Assembly (NCBI GenBank): GCA_018241505.1 | Contig: JAFEDS010000013.1 | Span: forward strand, 63,417-127,416 | Source: Pseudomonadota bacterium | Lineage (GTDB): Bacteria > Pseudomonadota > Gammaproteobacteria > Steroidobacterales > Steroidobacteraceae | Direction of reading: 5' to 3' | Length of the DNA: 64,000 bases | Shown here: piece by piece, positions 32,831-42,351 of the stretch | Numbering within the stretch: the stretch's first letter is position 1 | Layout of the letters: every line of letters begins with the position of its first letter | Translations under genes and position numbers: made by a program | The notes under the pieces: generated by a model | The model's database searches: none | Seen by the model: only the letters and a program-made list of their open reading frames with translations | What the model was told of the DNA's origin: nothing

Positions 32831-34648
32831 TTGGCCGGCAGCGCCGACAATCGGGGCCCGATCGGGCCGGACACCCTGGGCCGTGAGCGCGCAGTCCTGG
32901 TTGCCCGGCTGCGAACCGAGCCTTTGTTTGTGTTACGCCAGCTCCCGAGTCTGGCCAGTGCGGTGTATCGGAGAATTCGCACCCGAATCGCCTTGCGCCT
33001 GGCCGCGCCGCACCGGGGCGCCAAGATCCAACCTGCCTGGCTGGCAAGCGCCGCTACGGGTCCCTGGCCGCGCTCCGCGCCCGCCGCCGGCGGGTTCGTC
33101 CTGCCGCTGTATCCGGCGCCGCCTCATGGGTTTGAGTCGATGGCTCAACAACCGGCCCAGCCGGTACGGATCGCCTCGACAACCGATCCGGAGGATCAGT
33201 TCGGCAAACACCGGTGGGGATTTCTTCTGGAGGAATTGCTCGCCGGACGCCGCGACCCGGATCGAGCCGTGGCGGACTGCCTGGATTGGGTGCGGGCGAA
33301 TACGGATCGTGCCGCCCGTGCCTGGGAGCCGTATTCGTGCTGCGAGCGGGTGGCGAACCTTATCGTGTTTCTGGCGGTCGCTTCGAGCCCGACACAGCAG
33401 CCGCCCGCATTGCCGGAGCTGCGAGCGTTCGTGGACAACTCGCTTGCCTGGGTGTATCGGCATCTCGAGTATTACGGGCCGGGACGAACCAACAACCACA
33501 TTCTGAACAATGCGCGAGCTCTGGTCATAGGGGGCGTCGCGAGCGGGAATCGAGCGGCAGCGGCTGCCGGCATGCAGATCTTCCGCGTGTGCCTGCCCGA
33601 GTTGATTGCCGAGGGAGGCTTCCTGCGCGAACGCTCCTCGCACTATCAGTTGATTGTGCTCAACTGGCTGTTGGATGCATGGCGCTTCGTGACGGAAGGG
33701 GAAGGGCGGGGCGGCCCGGACGGGACATTTCTGCGCGGCTACATAGAGCGGATGGTTGTGGCTGCCGCAATGCTCTGTGCCCGCAGTGAACGCTTGTTGG
33801 CGACAGTTGGCGATGTGTCTCCGGATGTCGCCCCGGATCGATGTCTGGCGCGCCTGTTGTGTCTGTACCCCGATTTCTGGCCGCTGTCGCCCCCGGCGGC
33901 GCTGCCCGAATGGCGCCCTCGTGATGGTTGGTTTCGATTGGAGCAGGCCGGCTCCATTGTGCTGGGGAATTTTCCGGCGGGCGTGTTTCCGCTGGGTTTT
34001 CCGACCCACGGGCATGCCGATGCGACGAGCTTCGTCTGGTTGCACGAGGGCAGGCAAATCCTGACGGATGCGGGTCGTTGGCGTTATACCGCCGACCCCG
34101 TATCGCTGTTCCAGAAGAGCGCGGCCGGGCACAACGTGCCGGTGGTCAATGGATCTGCTCCCTTGTGCGAAACGCTGGTGCCGAACGGAGAATGGTGGCC
34201 CGTGCCGCACGCCGCGGCCCGGCTGTGCCTGCTTGCGGACAGTGCTTCGGTCGAGATGTCGCATGATGGCTTTGCTCGTGCAACGCCTGTGCGCAGGCAT
34301 TCTCGACGGATCGAGAACGGTGCGCACGATCTGTCGGTCGTTGATTCATTCGAAGGTGAGGGGGATGCCGACATTGTCTTCTGCTGGCATTTCGGCGCCG
34401 GCCTCGATTCGTATGACGAGCAGTCCATGGTTGTAACCGGGCGCGGCTGCCGGGTCCAACTGCAGGTTGACGGGTTTCCGGACGCGCCGGCAACCGAGGT
34501 CGCATTCGGCGGGGACGTCGACGGCTGGAGCTCGCCGACCTATGGGGAGAAACAACCGGCTCTCGCGCTCTATCTGCGTTGGCGCAGCCGACTTCCGGTT
34601 CGAGTGCGCACCCGATTCACCCTCACGACGAGCCCTCAGACACCGTGA
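32831..34648 (+). CDS. Heparinase II/III-family protein
   Basis: A 605-residue heparinase-like protein. An alpha-toroid region contains GRTNNHILNNARALVIGG (about 218), and the beta part starts around residue 390 with PTHGHADATSFVWLHEGRQ, a family signature carrying catalytic-type Asn/His/Tyr residues. Family members cleave uronic-acid polysaccharides. No signal peptide is visible, so access to an extracellular polymer is unclear; such proteins are common in Wzx/Wzy loci, where their function is not settled. TTG start; a later start is possible. Confidence 0.75.
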   Translation: MAGSADNRGPIGPDTLGRERAVLVARLRTEPLFVLRQLPSLASAVYRRIRTRIALRLAAPHRGAKIQPAWLASAATGPWPRSAPAAGGFVLPLYPAPPHGFESMAQQPAQPVRIASTTDPEDQFGKHRWGFLLEELLAGRRDPDRAVADCLDWVRANTDRAARAWEPYSCCERVANLIVFLAVASSPTQQPPALPELRAFVDNSLAWVYRHLEYYGPGRTNNHILNNARALVIGGVASGNRAAAAAGMQIFRVCLPELIAEGGFLRERSSHYQLIVLNWLLDAWRFVTEGEGRGGPDGTFLRGYIERMVVAAAMLCARSERLLATVGDVSPDVAPDRCLARLLCLYPDFWPLSPPAALPEWRPRDGWFRLEQAGSIVLGNFPAGVFPLGFPTHGHADATSFVWLHEGRQILTDAGRWRYTADPVSLFQKSAAGHNVPVVNGSAPLCETLVPNGEWWPVPHAAARLCLLADSASVEMSHDGFARATPVRRHSRRIENGAHDLSVVDSFEGEGDADIVFCWHFGAGLDSYDEQSMVVTGRGCRVQLQVDGFPDAPATEVAFGGDVDGWSSPTYGEKQPALALYLRWRSRLPVRVRTRFTLTTSPQTP

Positions 34649-36180
34649 GCCAGGAGCATCCGCCGGCGGAAAGCGTCCGCTCCCGATATGCGGTCACGCT
34701 GAGTGCCCAGATCTTTCGGCTGCTCCTGTCCGTGGTCACGGCGGCCATCGTTCCACGAGCACTGGGTCCGGCCGTATACGGGAATTACAACTTCCTGTTG
34801 TCGACGTCGGCGGCGCTTCGTGGCTTTCTCGACAACGGGACCCAACAGGCGTTTTTTACCTTCTCCTCGCAGGAGCGTGCCAGCGGGCCGCTCACGCGTT
34901 TATATGCCCGGGCGCTCGCATTGCAGTTCGGCATTGTCGTCGTTCTCGTGGCCGTCGCCGCCGCGACCGGTAAGACCGACTGGCTGTGGCGGGCGCAGAG
35001 GCTCGACCAGATCGTGCTGGTGACCCTGCTCGATTGGGCCCTGTTTCTCGTGTTGTCGCTGCAGCAGCTTGGCGACAGCAAAGGACTGACGTCCTATCTG
35101 CAGTTGACCACGGCGGCGGTTTCCCTGGTGACTCTCCTGGCCCTGTTGCTGCTGCGCTTCACCGGTCAACTCGACTTTTACACGTTCGTGTCTGTCAATC
35201 TGGCCGGTGCCGTGTTGACCTGCCTGACGCTCGGCCGGAGACTGCTGTGGCGTGAGCGGGCGCGATTCTGGGATGGTGTACAGGGAACCGGGGCCTATGT
35301 GGCACGGTGGTGGCGGTTTACGAAGCCGCTCCTGCTCATCCAGTACTACCTTCCTGTCGTGGGCTACCTGGGCCTGTATCTCATCCAGAAGTGGTACGGC
35401 TCCGAAGAGCAGGGATATTACGCTCTCGCCCTGCAGTGGTCGGCGTTTGCGATGGTGTTTACCACTTCGGGCGTGTGGATATTCTGGCGGGAGGTGGCCC
35501 ACCACAGCGCCAGCGATAATCTGCAGCATGCCGCCCGCACCTACGAGCAGTTCAGCCGGCTGTTTTTTCTGCTCGCGCTCGTATTGTCCTGCGGTTTGTC
35601 GGCGGGTAGCGGCCTGCTGGTCCAGGTCGTAGCGGGACCCAGGTTCCAGGCGGCCACCGGGGTCGTCGCCATTATGGCGTTTTATCCGCTGTCGCAGACC
35701 ATCAACCAGTTGACCATGGCGTCAATGAAGGCAATGGAGCGAACCGCAACCTATGCGCGGTGGAGTATCGTGCTGTCATTCCCCGATCTGCTGCTCACGT
35801 ACATACTGCTGGCCCCGGGCGATGCGGCTGTTCCCGGCCTGCACCTGGGAGCCACCGGGATGGCCATCAAGACGGCTCTGTTCGGGCTGTTAACTTCTCA
35901 GGTTTACGATTGGATCAACTGCCGGTTCCTCAAGATCGAGTTTGCGCCCACCGTGGCCCGGAAAGGAGCCGCCGTCATTGCCGTTGGAACGCTCGCAGTG
36001 GTGCTGCTAGCCTGCGGCGGTGCTTTTCTGCAGCGGTTGGGCATGGGCGTCGGGGCTTTGTGCGTGGCTTCGCTTGCCTATGGAGCAGCGGTGGCGGCAC
36101 TGATCCTGTTGTGGCCCGGTTTGGCAGGTATGACCCGGGCGCAGCTCGTACGCTTCGCGACACCGGCTGCCTGGCGGTGA
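34645..36180 (+). CDS. wzx: Wzx-type lipid-linked oligosaccharide flippase
   Basis: A 511-residue polytopic protein of the polysaccharide transporter (MATE-like) superfamily with about 12-14 membrane segments. The N-terminal FRLLLSVVTAAIVPRALGPA-VYG signature fits Wzx. It flips undecaprenyl-linked repeat units across the inner membrane for Wzy polymerisation. GTG start overlaps the heparinase-like gene (GTGA). Confidence 0.83.
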   Translation: MSQEHPPAESVRSRYAVTLSAQIFRLLLSVVTAAIVPRALGPAVYGNYNFLLSTSAALRGFLDNGTQQAFFTFSSQERASGPLTRLYARALALQFGIVVVLVAVAAATGKTDWLWRAQRLDQIVLVTLLDWALFLVLSLQQLGDSKGLTSYLQLTTAAVSLVTLLALLLLRFTGQLDFYTFVSVNLAGAVLTCLTLGRRLLWRERARFWDGVQGTGAYVARWWRFTKPLLLIQYYLPVVGYLGLYLIQKWYGSEEQGYYALALQWSAFAMVFTTSGVWIFWREVAHHSASDNLQHAARTYEQFSRLFFLLALVLSCGLSAGSGLLVQVVAGPRFQAATGVVAIMAFYPLSQTINQLTMASMKAMERTATYARWSIVLSFPDLLLTYILLAPGDAAVPGLHLGATGMAIKTALFGLLTSQVYDWINCRFLKIEFAPTVARKGAAVIAVGTLAVVLLACGGAFLQRLGMGVGALCVASLAYGAAVAALILLWPGLAGMTRAQLVRFATPAAWR

Positions 36181-36202
36181 GCTTTTCGACTTGGAGCGCG
36201 TG

Positions 36203-37213
36203 ATGTTGGATATGATGTCTGTTCTGATGTGTCCGCAGTGCCGGGGCACGGTTGCCCGCGAGGGCGACTCGATCCGTTGCCGCTCCTGCGGTGCGAGTTA
36301 TCCGGTCCTCGGCGACGTGCCGCAGTTCGACCTTCCCAAAACCGAGGCAGCGCTCAACACCACGGATGTGGGCGGTGACCGCGATCATCGGCGCACTTTC
36401 TGGGACCACGGTTGGGAGGCGCGCTTCCAGAGCGGAGACCATGCGTTCCTGAATAATCTGAAGTCGCGAGCTGATTGGGACGCCTACTTCGAGCGGGAGA
36501 TACCCCATTTACGCAGCGAAGGGCACGTCAGTGTGATCGAGGCGGGCGGGCCTGCTATCCGTGACAAGATCGTCCTGGATATTGGCTGTGGCGCAGGTGC
36601 CGTCGGCGCGATGTTCGGACACTCTGGCGCCCGTTACATCGGGATCGACCACTCGCGGCACGCGGCCATGTACACGCTGCGTCATTTGCGGGCGGCCGGC
36701 GGTGACGGTTTCACCGCGCAGGGTAATGCCGAAACCCTGCCGCTGCTCGACAACAGTATCGATGTTGTTTATTCGAACGGCGTCCTGCATCACACACCGA
36801 ATTTCCGGACGGCAATGGACGAAGCCTATCGCGTGTTGAAACCAGGGGGACGGGCGATCATCGCCCTGTACGCCAAGAATTCGATTCAGTTCGGTGTCAT
36901 CCGCCTGCTCGGTTTTCTGCGGGGGAAATTCAGTCGCCGCGACCAGGATGCGTGGATGGGCGAAGCATCTGAAGGCGCTTGGCGGACCCAGGGCCGGATG
37001 AATCCCTGGACTGAGACTTTCTCGGCCGAACAGCTTCGGGAAGTGGTTCGCAAGTACGGGGTTCGCGACCTGGTCCTGCGCAAGAACGGCCATCCGATCA
37101 TGCACATTCCCAGAGTCGGCCCTGGCCTCATGCGGTCCAGTCTGGTAAGGCGGATCGACCGGCTGCTCGAACCGACGTTGGGTGATATGTTGGTCATGTC
37201 GTTCACGAAATAG
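36203..37213 (+). CDS. Methyltransferase with N-terminal zinc ribbon
   Basis: A 336-residue methyltransferase. Residues about 9-32 form a Trm112-like zinc ribbon (MCPQC and CRSCGASYPV), then LDIGCGAGAVGAMFG (about 118) and VYSNGVLHHTP carry the SAM fold. The C-terminus extends to a basic segment (RRIDRLLEPTLGDML). Substrate unknown. ATG 36203 has TTGGAG seven bases upstream; earlier TTG and GTG codons are in frame. Confidence 0.75.
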   Translation: MLDMMSVLMCPQCRGTVAREGDSIRCRSCGASYPVLGDVPQFDLPKTEAALNTTDVGGDRDHRRTFWDHGWEARFQSGDHAFLNNLKSRADWDAYFEREIPHLRSEGHVSVIEAGGPAIRDKIVLDIGCGAGAVGAMFGHSGARYIGIDHSRHAAMYTLRHLRAAGGDGFTAQGNAETLPLLDNSIDVVYSNGVLHHTPNFRTAMDEAYRVLKPGGRAIIALYAKNSIQFGVIRLLGFLRGKFSRRDQDAWMGEASEGAWRTQGRMNPWTETFSAEQLREVVRKYGVRDLVLRKNGHPIMHIPRVGPGLMRSSLVRRIDRLLEPTLGDMLVMSFTK

Positions 37214-37226
37214 ATTTCCATCCCTC

Positions 37227-38120
37227 ATGCAAATGCCACTGGTGAGCGTAGTGATCCCCACTCGCGACCGCTTGCCGTTGCTGCGCCGCGCGCTGGCGTC
37301 GGTTCTGTGCCAGTCCGAGCAGAATTTCGAGATCATCGTAGTCGACGATGCCTCGAGTGACGGTACACCTGAGTATCTGGCGGAGCTCGCCGCGGATGAC
37401 TCGCGAGTCTCCGTTGTGCGCAATCCATCTCCAAGGGGTGGGGCAGGGGCCCGTAACGAGGGGATTGCCAAGAGCCGGGGTCAATGGATCGCTTTTCTCG
37501 ATGATGATGACGAGTGGTTGCCGGTCAAGCTCGAGAAGCAGTTGCACGCCCTGCAAACGACAGTGGCCGCCGTCGCGTGCAGTTGTGCGTATACCCTGTT
37601 GCGAGAGTCCGGTGTGGCCGCCAGGAGAGCAGTTCCCGGCGCCGTAACGTTGCATGAGCTTCTGCTGGAGAATCCTCTGGGCGGGGCGTCAATGTGTGTT
37701 TGTTCGAGCACAGTGCTGCGGGAAATCGGTGCGTTCGATGCGGGTTTCGCGAGTGGCCAGGACCTGGATCTGTGGGTGCGGCTACGCCAGCGGGGACCCA
37801 TTATCGGTTGTGCCGAGGCGCTCGTTCTGCACCGATACCATGGCGGCTCGCGCATCACCACGAACATGCGATCTCAGTACCTGGGAGCGCGCTATTTCTA
37901 CTTCAAACATCGCGGCTTGATGGACGACCGTCTTCGTAGACAGCGGATCGCGCTCACCTGTTTCATCATGTCGCAGCAGCCGACCCGCCCACTTCGCTTT
38001 CGTGGGCGTTATTTGTGGCTGTCGGTGCGCAATGCGGTCAGGCAACGGCGCGTTGCCTATGCTGTTAGCAGTGGGACCCGTCTCATCCGCGATGCGCTGC
38101 GGGGACTGGTATCGGCATGA
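37227..38120 (+). CDS. Family 2 glycosyltransferase
   Basis: A 297-residue GT-A fold enzyme. PLVSVVIPTRDRLPLLRRAL opens the nucleotide-binding part, EIIVVDDASSDGT and FLDDDDEWLP give the acidic metal site, and DLDLWVRLRQRG follows. Inverting transfer from a nucleotide sugar to lipid-linked acceptor in the cytoplasm is likely. It overlaps the polymerase gene by four bases. The donor cannot be read from sequence. Confidence 0.85.
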   Translation: MQMPLVSVVIPTRDRLPLLRRALASVLCQSEQNFEIIVVDDASSDGTPEYLAELAADDSRVSVVRNPSPRGGAGARNEGIAKSRGQWIAFLDDDDEWLPVKLEKQLHALQTTVAAVACSCAYTLLRESGVAARRAVPGAVTLHELLLENPLGGASMCVCSSTVLREIGAFDAGFASGQDLDLWVRLRQRGPIIGCAEALVLHRYHGGSRITTNMRSQYLGARYFYFKHRGLMDDRLRRQRIALTCFIMSQQPTRPLRFRGRYLWLSVRNAVRQRRVAYAVSSGTRLIRDALRGLVSA

Positions 38121-39586
38121 AACCGCAAGTCGATTTCAACGCGGTGCTCAGAGCGGTCAACCTGCTCCTGATCGCCGGCATCCTGTATTGCGTCACCCAG
38201 ATCGGGGATAACCCGTACGTAAACCGGGAGACGATGTTCCTGGGTGTACTGTTGTGTGCTCAGACTTATGTCGCGTTGCTCTTCGAGCGGACCCGTCGCG
38301 ACCCGTTCGTCATCCTGCTCGCATTCTCGATGACGATCTACTATTCGTTGCGGATCATAACGCTCTCCATATATCCATTTTCCGTGGTCTTCATGCGCTA
38401 CGCGTATGACGCGGGAGATTCGAACTACGCGCTCATCTTCATTTTGATCGCCAACTGTGCGCTCTATGGCGGTTTTTTGTCCGTGCGCAGCGGGAACCGG
38501 CTGCAAGTCACTGCTGAGGGTTGGAAACCCCGGCGGCCCGGCCGGGTCATTGCGGTGTTGGTGGCTGCGATCATGTACGCCTATCTGAGTGTTGGCGTAT
38601 TCGATGAGGATGCTCTGCCGCGGTTCGTGAGCGTTGTCTCGATATTTCTCAATCCCGGCATCACCGTACTGATGGTGCTGTCCTATTTCTTTGTGTACCG
38701 CCCGTCACTCACCCGCCGCTTTGCGTTCTACATCTTCCTGTTGCTGGGCATCGAGATGGCGATCCATACGCTGCTCGGCAGCCGCAGCGCGCTCGTTGGC
38801 TTTGTGCAGAACTGCCTGTATGTCGCGCTCGCCCTCGCCGGCAGCATCCGTTTCCCCAGGAAATATCTCCTGGCGGGGATCGCTGGTTTACCGGTGCTCG
38901 TGCTGCTGCTGGTGGCCTCGTTCACCATCAGTACCTTCAATCGGGCCAACAAGGAGGCCGGGGGCGCGTTCGATCTGGGCCAGGCCGTGGCTCTGAGCCA
39001 ACAGGGGAGTGCCCTGATCGCGCCCGGGACGGGCCTCGATCTGATTTTGCCGCCGATCTTCAACCGGGCGGGCTTCTTCGACTACGCCGCGGAGATCATC
39101 GCCCACCGCGAGGAGTATCAGTCGATCCTCAACCTGTCCACGTACGGCAAGAGCATCGTCGACAATGTCTTGACGCCGGGTTTCGATGTGTATGACCAGC
39201 CGAAGATGTCGAACGCCCTGCAGTTTGCCTATCTCGGCATGGGCACTCCCTCCAAGGCGCAGGTGACGGAGTTCTACCAGTCCGATCAGCTCGGTATCTA
39301 CGGCGAGTTCTACGCGCTGTTCCAATACTGGTCTGTGCCGCTGTTGTTCGGGCTCGCAGCCGGCTTGAAACTGCTGTTTGTGAGATTGAGCGGCGCCAAT
39401 CCCTTCATGCTGGTGGCGAAGCGGGCGGTGTTGCTGTTTATTTTCATGAAGCTCGTGGACAGCTTCGGAGTCGATTGGGTCATCCTCGAGACTCTGCCGC
39501 TGGTGGTGGGGGTGTATTTGTACTCGTTGTTGTTTGCCAGTCGCCGCAGCGACCCCTCACTGACTGTATCTGTATGTGCGGAATAA
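38117..39586 (+). CDS. wzy: O-antigen/capsule polymerase Wzy-like membrane protein
   Basis: A 489-residue polytopic protein with about 10-12 membrane segments and a large periplasmic loop (about 275-400, from NRANKEAGGAFDL to GTPSKAQVTEFYQ). This layout is that of Wzy-type polymerases, which have little sequence conservation. Its place after a glycosyltransferase and near the flippase supports the call. It overlaps the AsnB-like gene by 13 bases. Confidence 0.7.
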   Translation: MKPQVDFNAVLRAVNLLLIAGILYCVTQIGDNPYVNRETMFLGVLLCAQTYVALLFERTRRDPFVILLAFSMTIYYSLRIITLSIYPFSVVFMRYAYDAGDSNYALIFILIANCALYGGFLSVRSGNRLQVTAEGWKPRRPGRVIAVLVAAIMYAYLSVGVFDEDALPRFVSVVSIFLNPGITVLMVLSYFFVYRPSLTRRFAFYIFLLLGIEMAIHTLLGSRSALVGFVQNCLYVALALAGSIRFPRKYLLAGIAGLPVLVLLLVASFTISTFNRANKEAGGAFDLGQAVALSQQGSALIAPGTGLDLILPPIFNRAGFFDYAAEIIAHREEYQSILNLSTYGKSIVDNVLTPGFDVYDQPKMSNALQFAYLGMGTPSKAQVTEFYQSDQLGIYGEFYALFQYWSVPLLFGLAAGLKLLFVRLSGANPFMLVAKRAVLLFIFMKLVDSFGVDWVILETLPLVVGVYLYSLLFASRRSDPSLTVSVCAE

Positions 39587-41439
39587 TTGGAGTTGCAAGC
39601 AGGGAGCCCGTGCGTGCGCGCGAGTGGCTCAAAGCCGGACGGGATGCCATGCGACATCGCGGTCCCGACGATACGGGAGAGTGGTGGTCGCCGGACACCA
39701 GGGTGGGGCTGGGTCATCGCCGCCTGGCCGTCATCGATCTGAGCCCTGGCGGCCATCAACCCATGGCCGACCCGACCGGCGAGCTGCAGATTGTTTTCAA
39801 CGGCGAGATCTACAACTTTCGCGAGCTGCGCCAGCAACTTGCCGCGCAGGGTCATGCATTTCGCTCCGAGAGCGACACGGAAGTCATCCTGGCAGCCTAT
39901 CGCGAGTGGGGCCCGGAGTGTGTGGGGCGTTTGAATGGCATGTTCGCCTTTGCGCTGTACGATGCGCGCAGCCAGGAGTTGCTTCTGGCACGCGATCGGG
40001 CCGGAGAAAAACCCCTGTTCTACCGCGAGCACAACGGGGAGTTACGCTTCGCCTCCGAGCTGAAGGGGCTCATGGCCGACGAGACTGTACCTCGACGCAT
40101 CGACGCCGAGGCTCTCGATTGCTTTCTGACCATGGGTTTTGTGCCCGGTGAGCGCTGCATCCTGCAGGGCTATCGCAAGCTGCGTCCCGGACATGCCCTC
40201 GTTTTCCGACTGTCGGACGGGCAGTTGCGCACCTGGAGCTACTGGCGGCTTCCGCAGGCACCTGCCGAGTCGGTGGCAGCGAGCGAAACCGAGTTGCTCG
40301 AAGAGTTGGAAGCGTTGCTCGCGGATTCAGTGCGACGCCAGCTCATTGCCGACGTGCCGATCGGTGTGCTGTTGAGTGGCGGAGTGGATTCGAGCCTCGT
40401 GACTGCCATGGCCGTGCGAGCTTCTCCCCGGGTGAAGACCTTCACCATGCGATTTCCCGGACACGGCAAATACGACGAGACCGAGCACGCCCGACTCATT
40501 GCCGCACATTTCGGCACTGAGCATGTAGAGCTGGATGCGGAGCAGGCGACCACGGACCTGGTGCCGATGCTGGCCACTCAATTCGATGAGCCGGTCGGCG
40601 ACTCGTCGATGATCCCTACCTACCTGGTCAGCCGCTTGACCCGCAGGCATTGCACAGTGGCCCTGGGGGGCGATGGCGGTGATGAGTTGTTCGGCGGCTA
40701 TGCTCACTATAGCCGCCTGCTGCGCATGCAGGAGAAAATCGGTGGCGTGCCGCGTGCCGTGCGCGCGCTGCTGTCGACTTCCGCCCAGGCTTTCCTGCCT
40801 GTTGGCTTCAGGGGTCGTAACTGGCTGCAAGGGGTGGCGGTGGACCTCCGCTCGGATCTGCCTTGGGTGGCCACCCATTTCGATCGCGGGGGCCGCCGGC
40901 AACTGATGCGACGCGAGCGCCGCTGGGCGCTGCGGGGTGAGCAGATTCGGCGCGCTCACTTGCCGGAAACCGCGGACCTGTTGCAACGGGCCACCCGCAG
41001 CGACTTCGAGAACTACATGGTGGAAGATATCCTGGCTAAGGTCGACCGGGCGAGCATGCTCAACTCTCTGGAAGTGCGCGCGCCGTTTCTGGATCATCGT
41101 CTGGTGGAATTTGCGTTCGGCAAGGTCCCGCGGGCGTTGAAGGCTACGGGCTCGGAACACAAGATCCTGTTGAAGAAGCTGGTTGCCCGCCAGTTGCCGC
41201 CGAGCTTCGACCGGCATCGCAAGCATGGATTTTCCATTCCCCTGGCCTCGTGGCTGCAGGCAGGGCCGTGGCGGCAATATTTTCGCGAGGTGCTGCTCGG
41301 CTCGGACTCCGGCTTGTTTTGCAAACCGGCCCTGCAATCACTGCTCGACGGTCAGGATGGCGGTCGTGCCAACAGCGAACGCCTGTTCGCGCTCGTGGTG
41401 TTCGAATTGTGGCGCCAACACTATCGGGTTGCCATCTGA
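39574..41439 (+). CDS. asnB: AsnB-like glutamine-dependent amidotransferase
   Basis: A 621-residue asparagine-synthetase B homologue. Cys2 (MCGIIGVA) is the glutaminase nucleophile; the ATP-pyrophosphatase motif SGGVDSS is at about 268. In O-antigen loci AsnB homologues probably amidate uronic acid carboxyls. As Ugd in this window supplies UDP-glucuronate, an amidated uronic acid in the polymer is plausible (inference). The ATG overlaps the polymerase gene. Confidence 0.85.
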   Translation: MCGIIGVASREPVRAREWLKAGRDAMRHRGPDDTGEWWSPDTRVGLGHRRLAVIDLSPGGHQPMADPTGELQIVFNGEIYNFRELRQQLAAQGHAFRSESDTEVILAAYREWGPECVGRLNGMFAFALYDARSQELLLARDRAGEKPLFYREHNGELRFASELKGLMADETVPRRIDAEALDCFLTMGFVPGERCILQGYRKLRPGHALVFRLSDGQLRTWSYWRLPQAPAESVAASETELLEELEALLADSVRRQLIADVPIGVLLSGGVDSSLVTAMAVRASPRVKTFTMRFPGHGKYDETEHARLIAAHFGTEHVELDAEQATTDLVPMLATQFDEPVGDSSMIPTYLVSRLTRRHCTVALGGDGGDELFGGYAHYSRLLRMQEKIGGVPRAVRALLSTSAQAFLPVGFRGRNWLQGVAVDLRSDLPWVATHFDRGGRRQLMRRERRWALRGEQIRRAHLPETADLLQRATRSDFENYMVEDILAKVDRASMLNSLEVRAPFLDHRLVEFAFGKVPRALKATGSEHKILLKKLVARQLPPSFDRHRKHGFSIPLASWLQAGPWRQYFREVLLGSDSGLFCKPALQSLLDGQDGGRANSERLFALVVFELWRQHYRVAI

Positions 41440-42351
41440 TTGGGCGCGGTCCTGGTCACTGGAGGAAGCGGCCTCGTCGGCCGCTCGCTCGTGCGAAGCC
41501 TGGTTGCGGGCGGACAGCGGGTGCGGATTCTGTCGCGCAACGGCAGCAACCCGGTGCCGCATCCCCTTGTCAGCGTACAGCGGGGCAATCTGCTGCGAGC
41601 CGCCGATGTCAAAGCTGCCCTGCAGGACTGCAGCACGGTATTTCACTGCGCAGGGGAGAAGCTCGATACGACCAACATGCTGGCGACGAACGTGACCGGC
41701 ACCGAGCTTCTGTTCGATCTCGCCCGGCGGCAGCGCGTACGATTCTTCTGTCATTTCAGCAGTGTCGGGGTGATCGGCAAAGTGGCCGTCCGGCTCGTGG
41801 ATGAAACCACGCCATGCGCACCCATGAACCATTACGAGGAAACCAAGCTGGCGGCTGAGAAGATCGTGAGCGCGGGCCTCGATTCCGGCGTGGTGGCGAT
41901 TCTCAGGCCCACCAACGTGTTTGACGAGTCGACGGTTGCAGCGCTGCTCGACCGCTCCTGCCGGGCCCGGATGCGACTGCGGTTCAAGGGAAACGAGCTC
42001 TCCCATCTCGTGTACGTGGAAGATGTCACCGCGGCCGCGCTGTTCTGCCTGCAAACCAACAGCAACGCGCCGGTCGCGACGTATATCATTTCGAGCGACG
42101 AGGAGCCCGGGGGTACCCATCTCGAAGTCCAGGCCTGCCTGGCAGCGATGAGTGACACGGTTCCTGCGCCACCCGCGCTCTCGATGCCTGTCTGGATGGC
42201 TCATTGGGTACGATCGTTGCGGCGGCCTGTGAATCGCCCGGATGTGATTTACAGCGCACGCCGGCTGACCGAGGCAGGGTTCGAGCCGCCGTTCGGGCGC
42301 GCTCGTGGCCTGCAGAAGTCCCTGGCGCTTCTGGCGCCGGTCAACCCGTGA
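41440..42351 (+). CDS. NAD-dependent epimerase/dehydratase family protein
   Basis: A 303-residue extended SDR: VLVTGGSGLVGRSLVRSLV cofactor loop, FSSVGVIGKVAV, and YEETKLAAEK, with a Tyr/Lys pair spaced as YxxxK. It may epimerise or reduce a nucleotide sugar; the family cannot be pinned further. TTG start directly after the AsnB stop. Confidence 0.7.
   Translation: MGAVLVTGGSGLVGRSLVRSLVAGGQRVRILSRNGSNPVPHPLVSVQRGNLLRAADVKAALQDCSTVFHCAGEKLDTTNMLATNVTGTELLFDLARRQRVRFFCHFSSVGVIGKVAVRLVDETTPCAPMNHYEETKLAAEKIVSAGLDSGVVAILRPTNVFDESTVAALLDRSCRARMRLRFKGNELSHLVYVEDVTAAALFCLQTNSNAPVATYIISSDEEPGGTHLEVQACLAAMSDTVPAPPALSMPVWMAHWVRSLRRPVNRPDVIYSARRLTEAGFEPPFGRARGLQKSLALLAPVNP

Noticed and set aside
32933-34327. 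464-codon minus-strand open frame
   Set aside because: Antisense to the heparinase-like gene; its translation is Arg/His/Gln-rich without recognisable domain.
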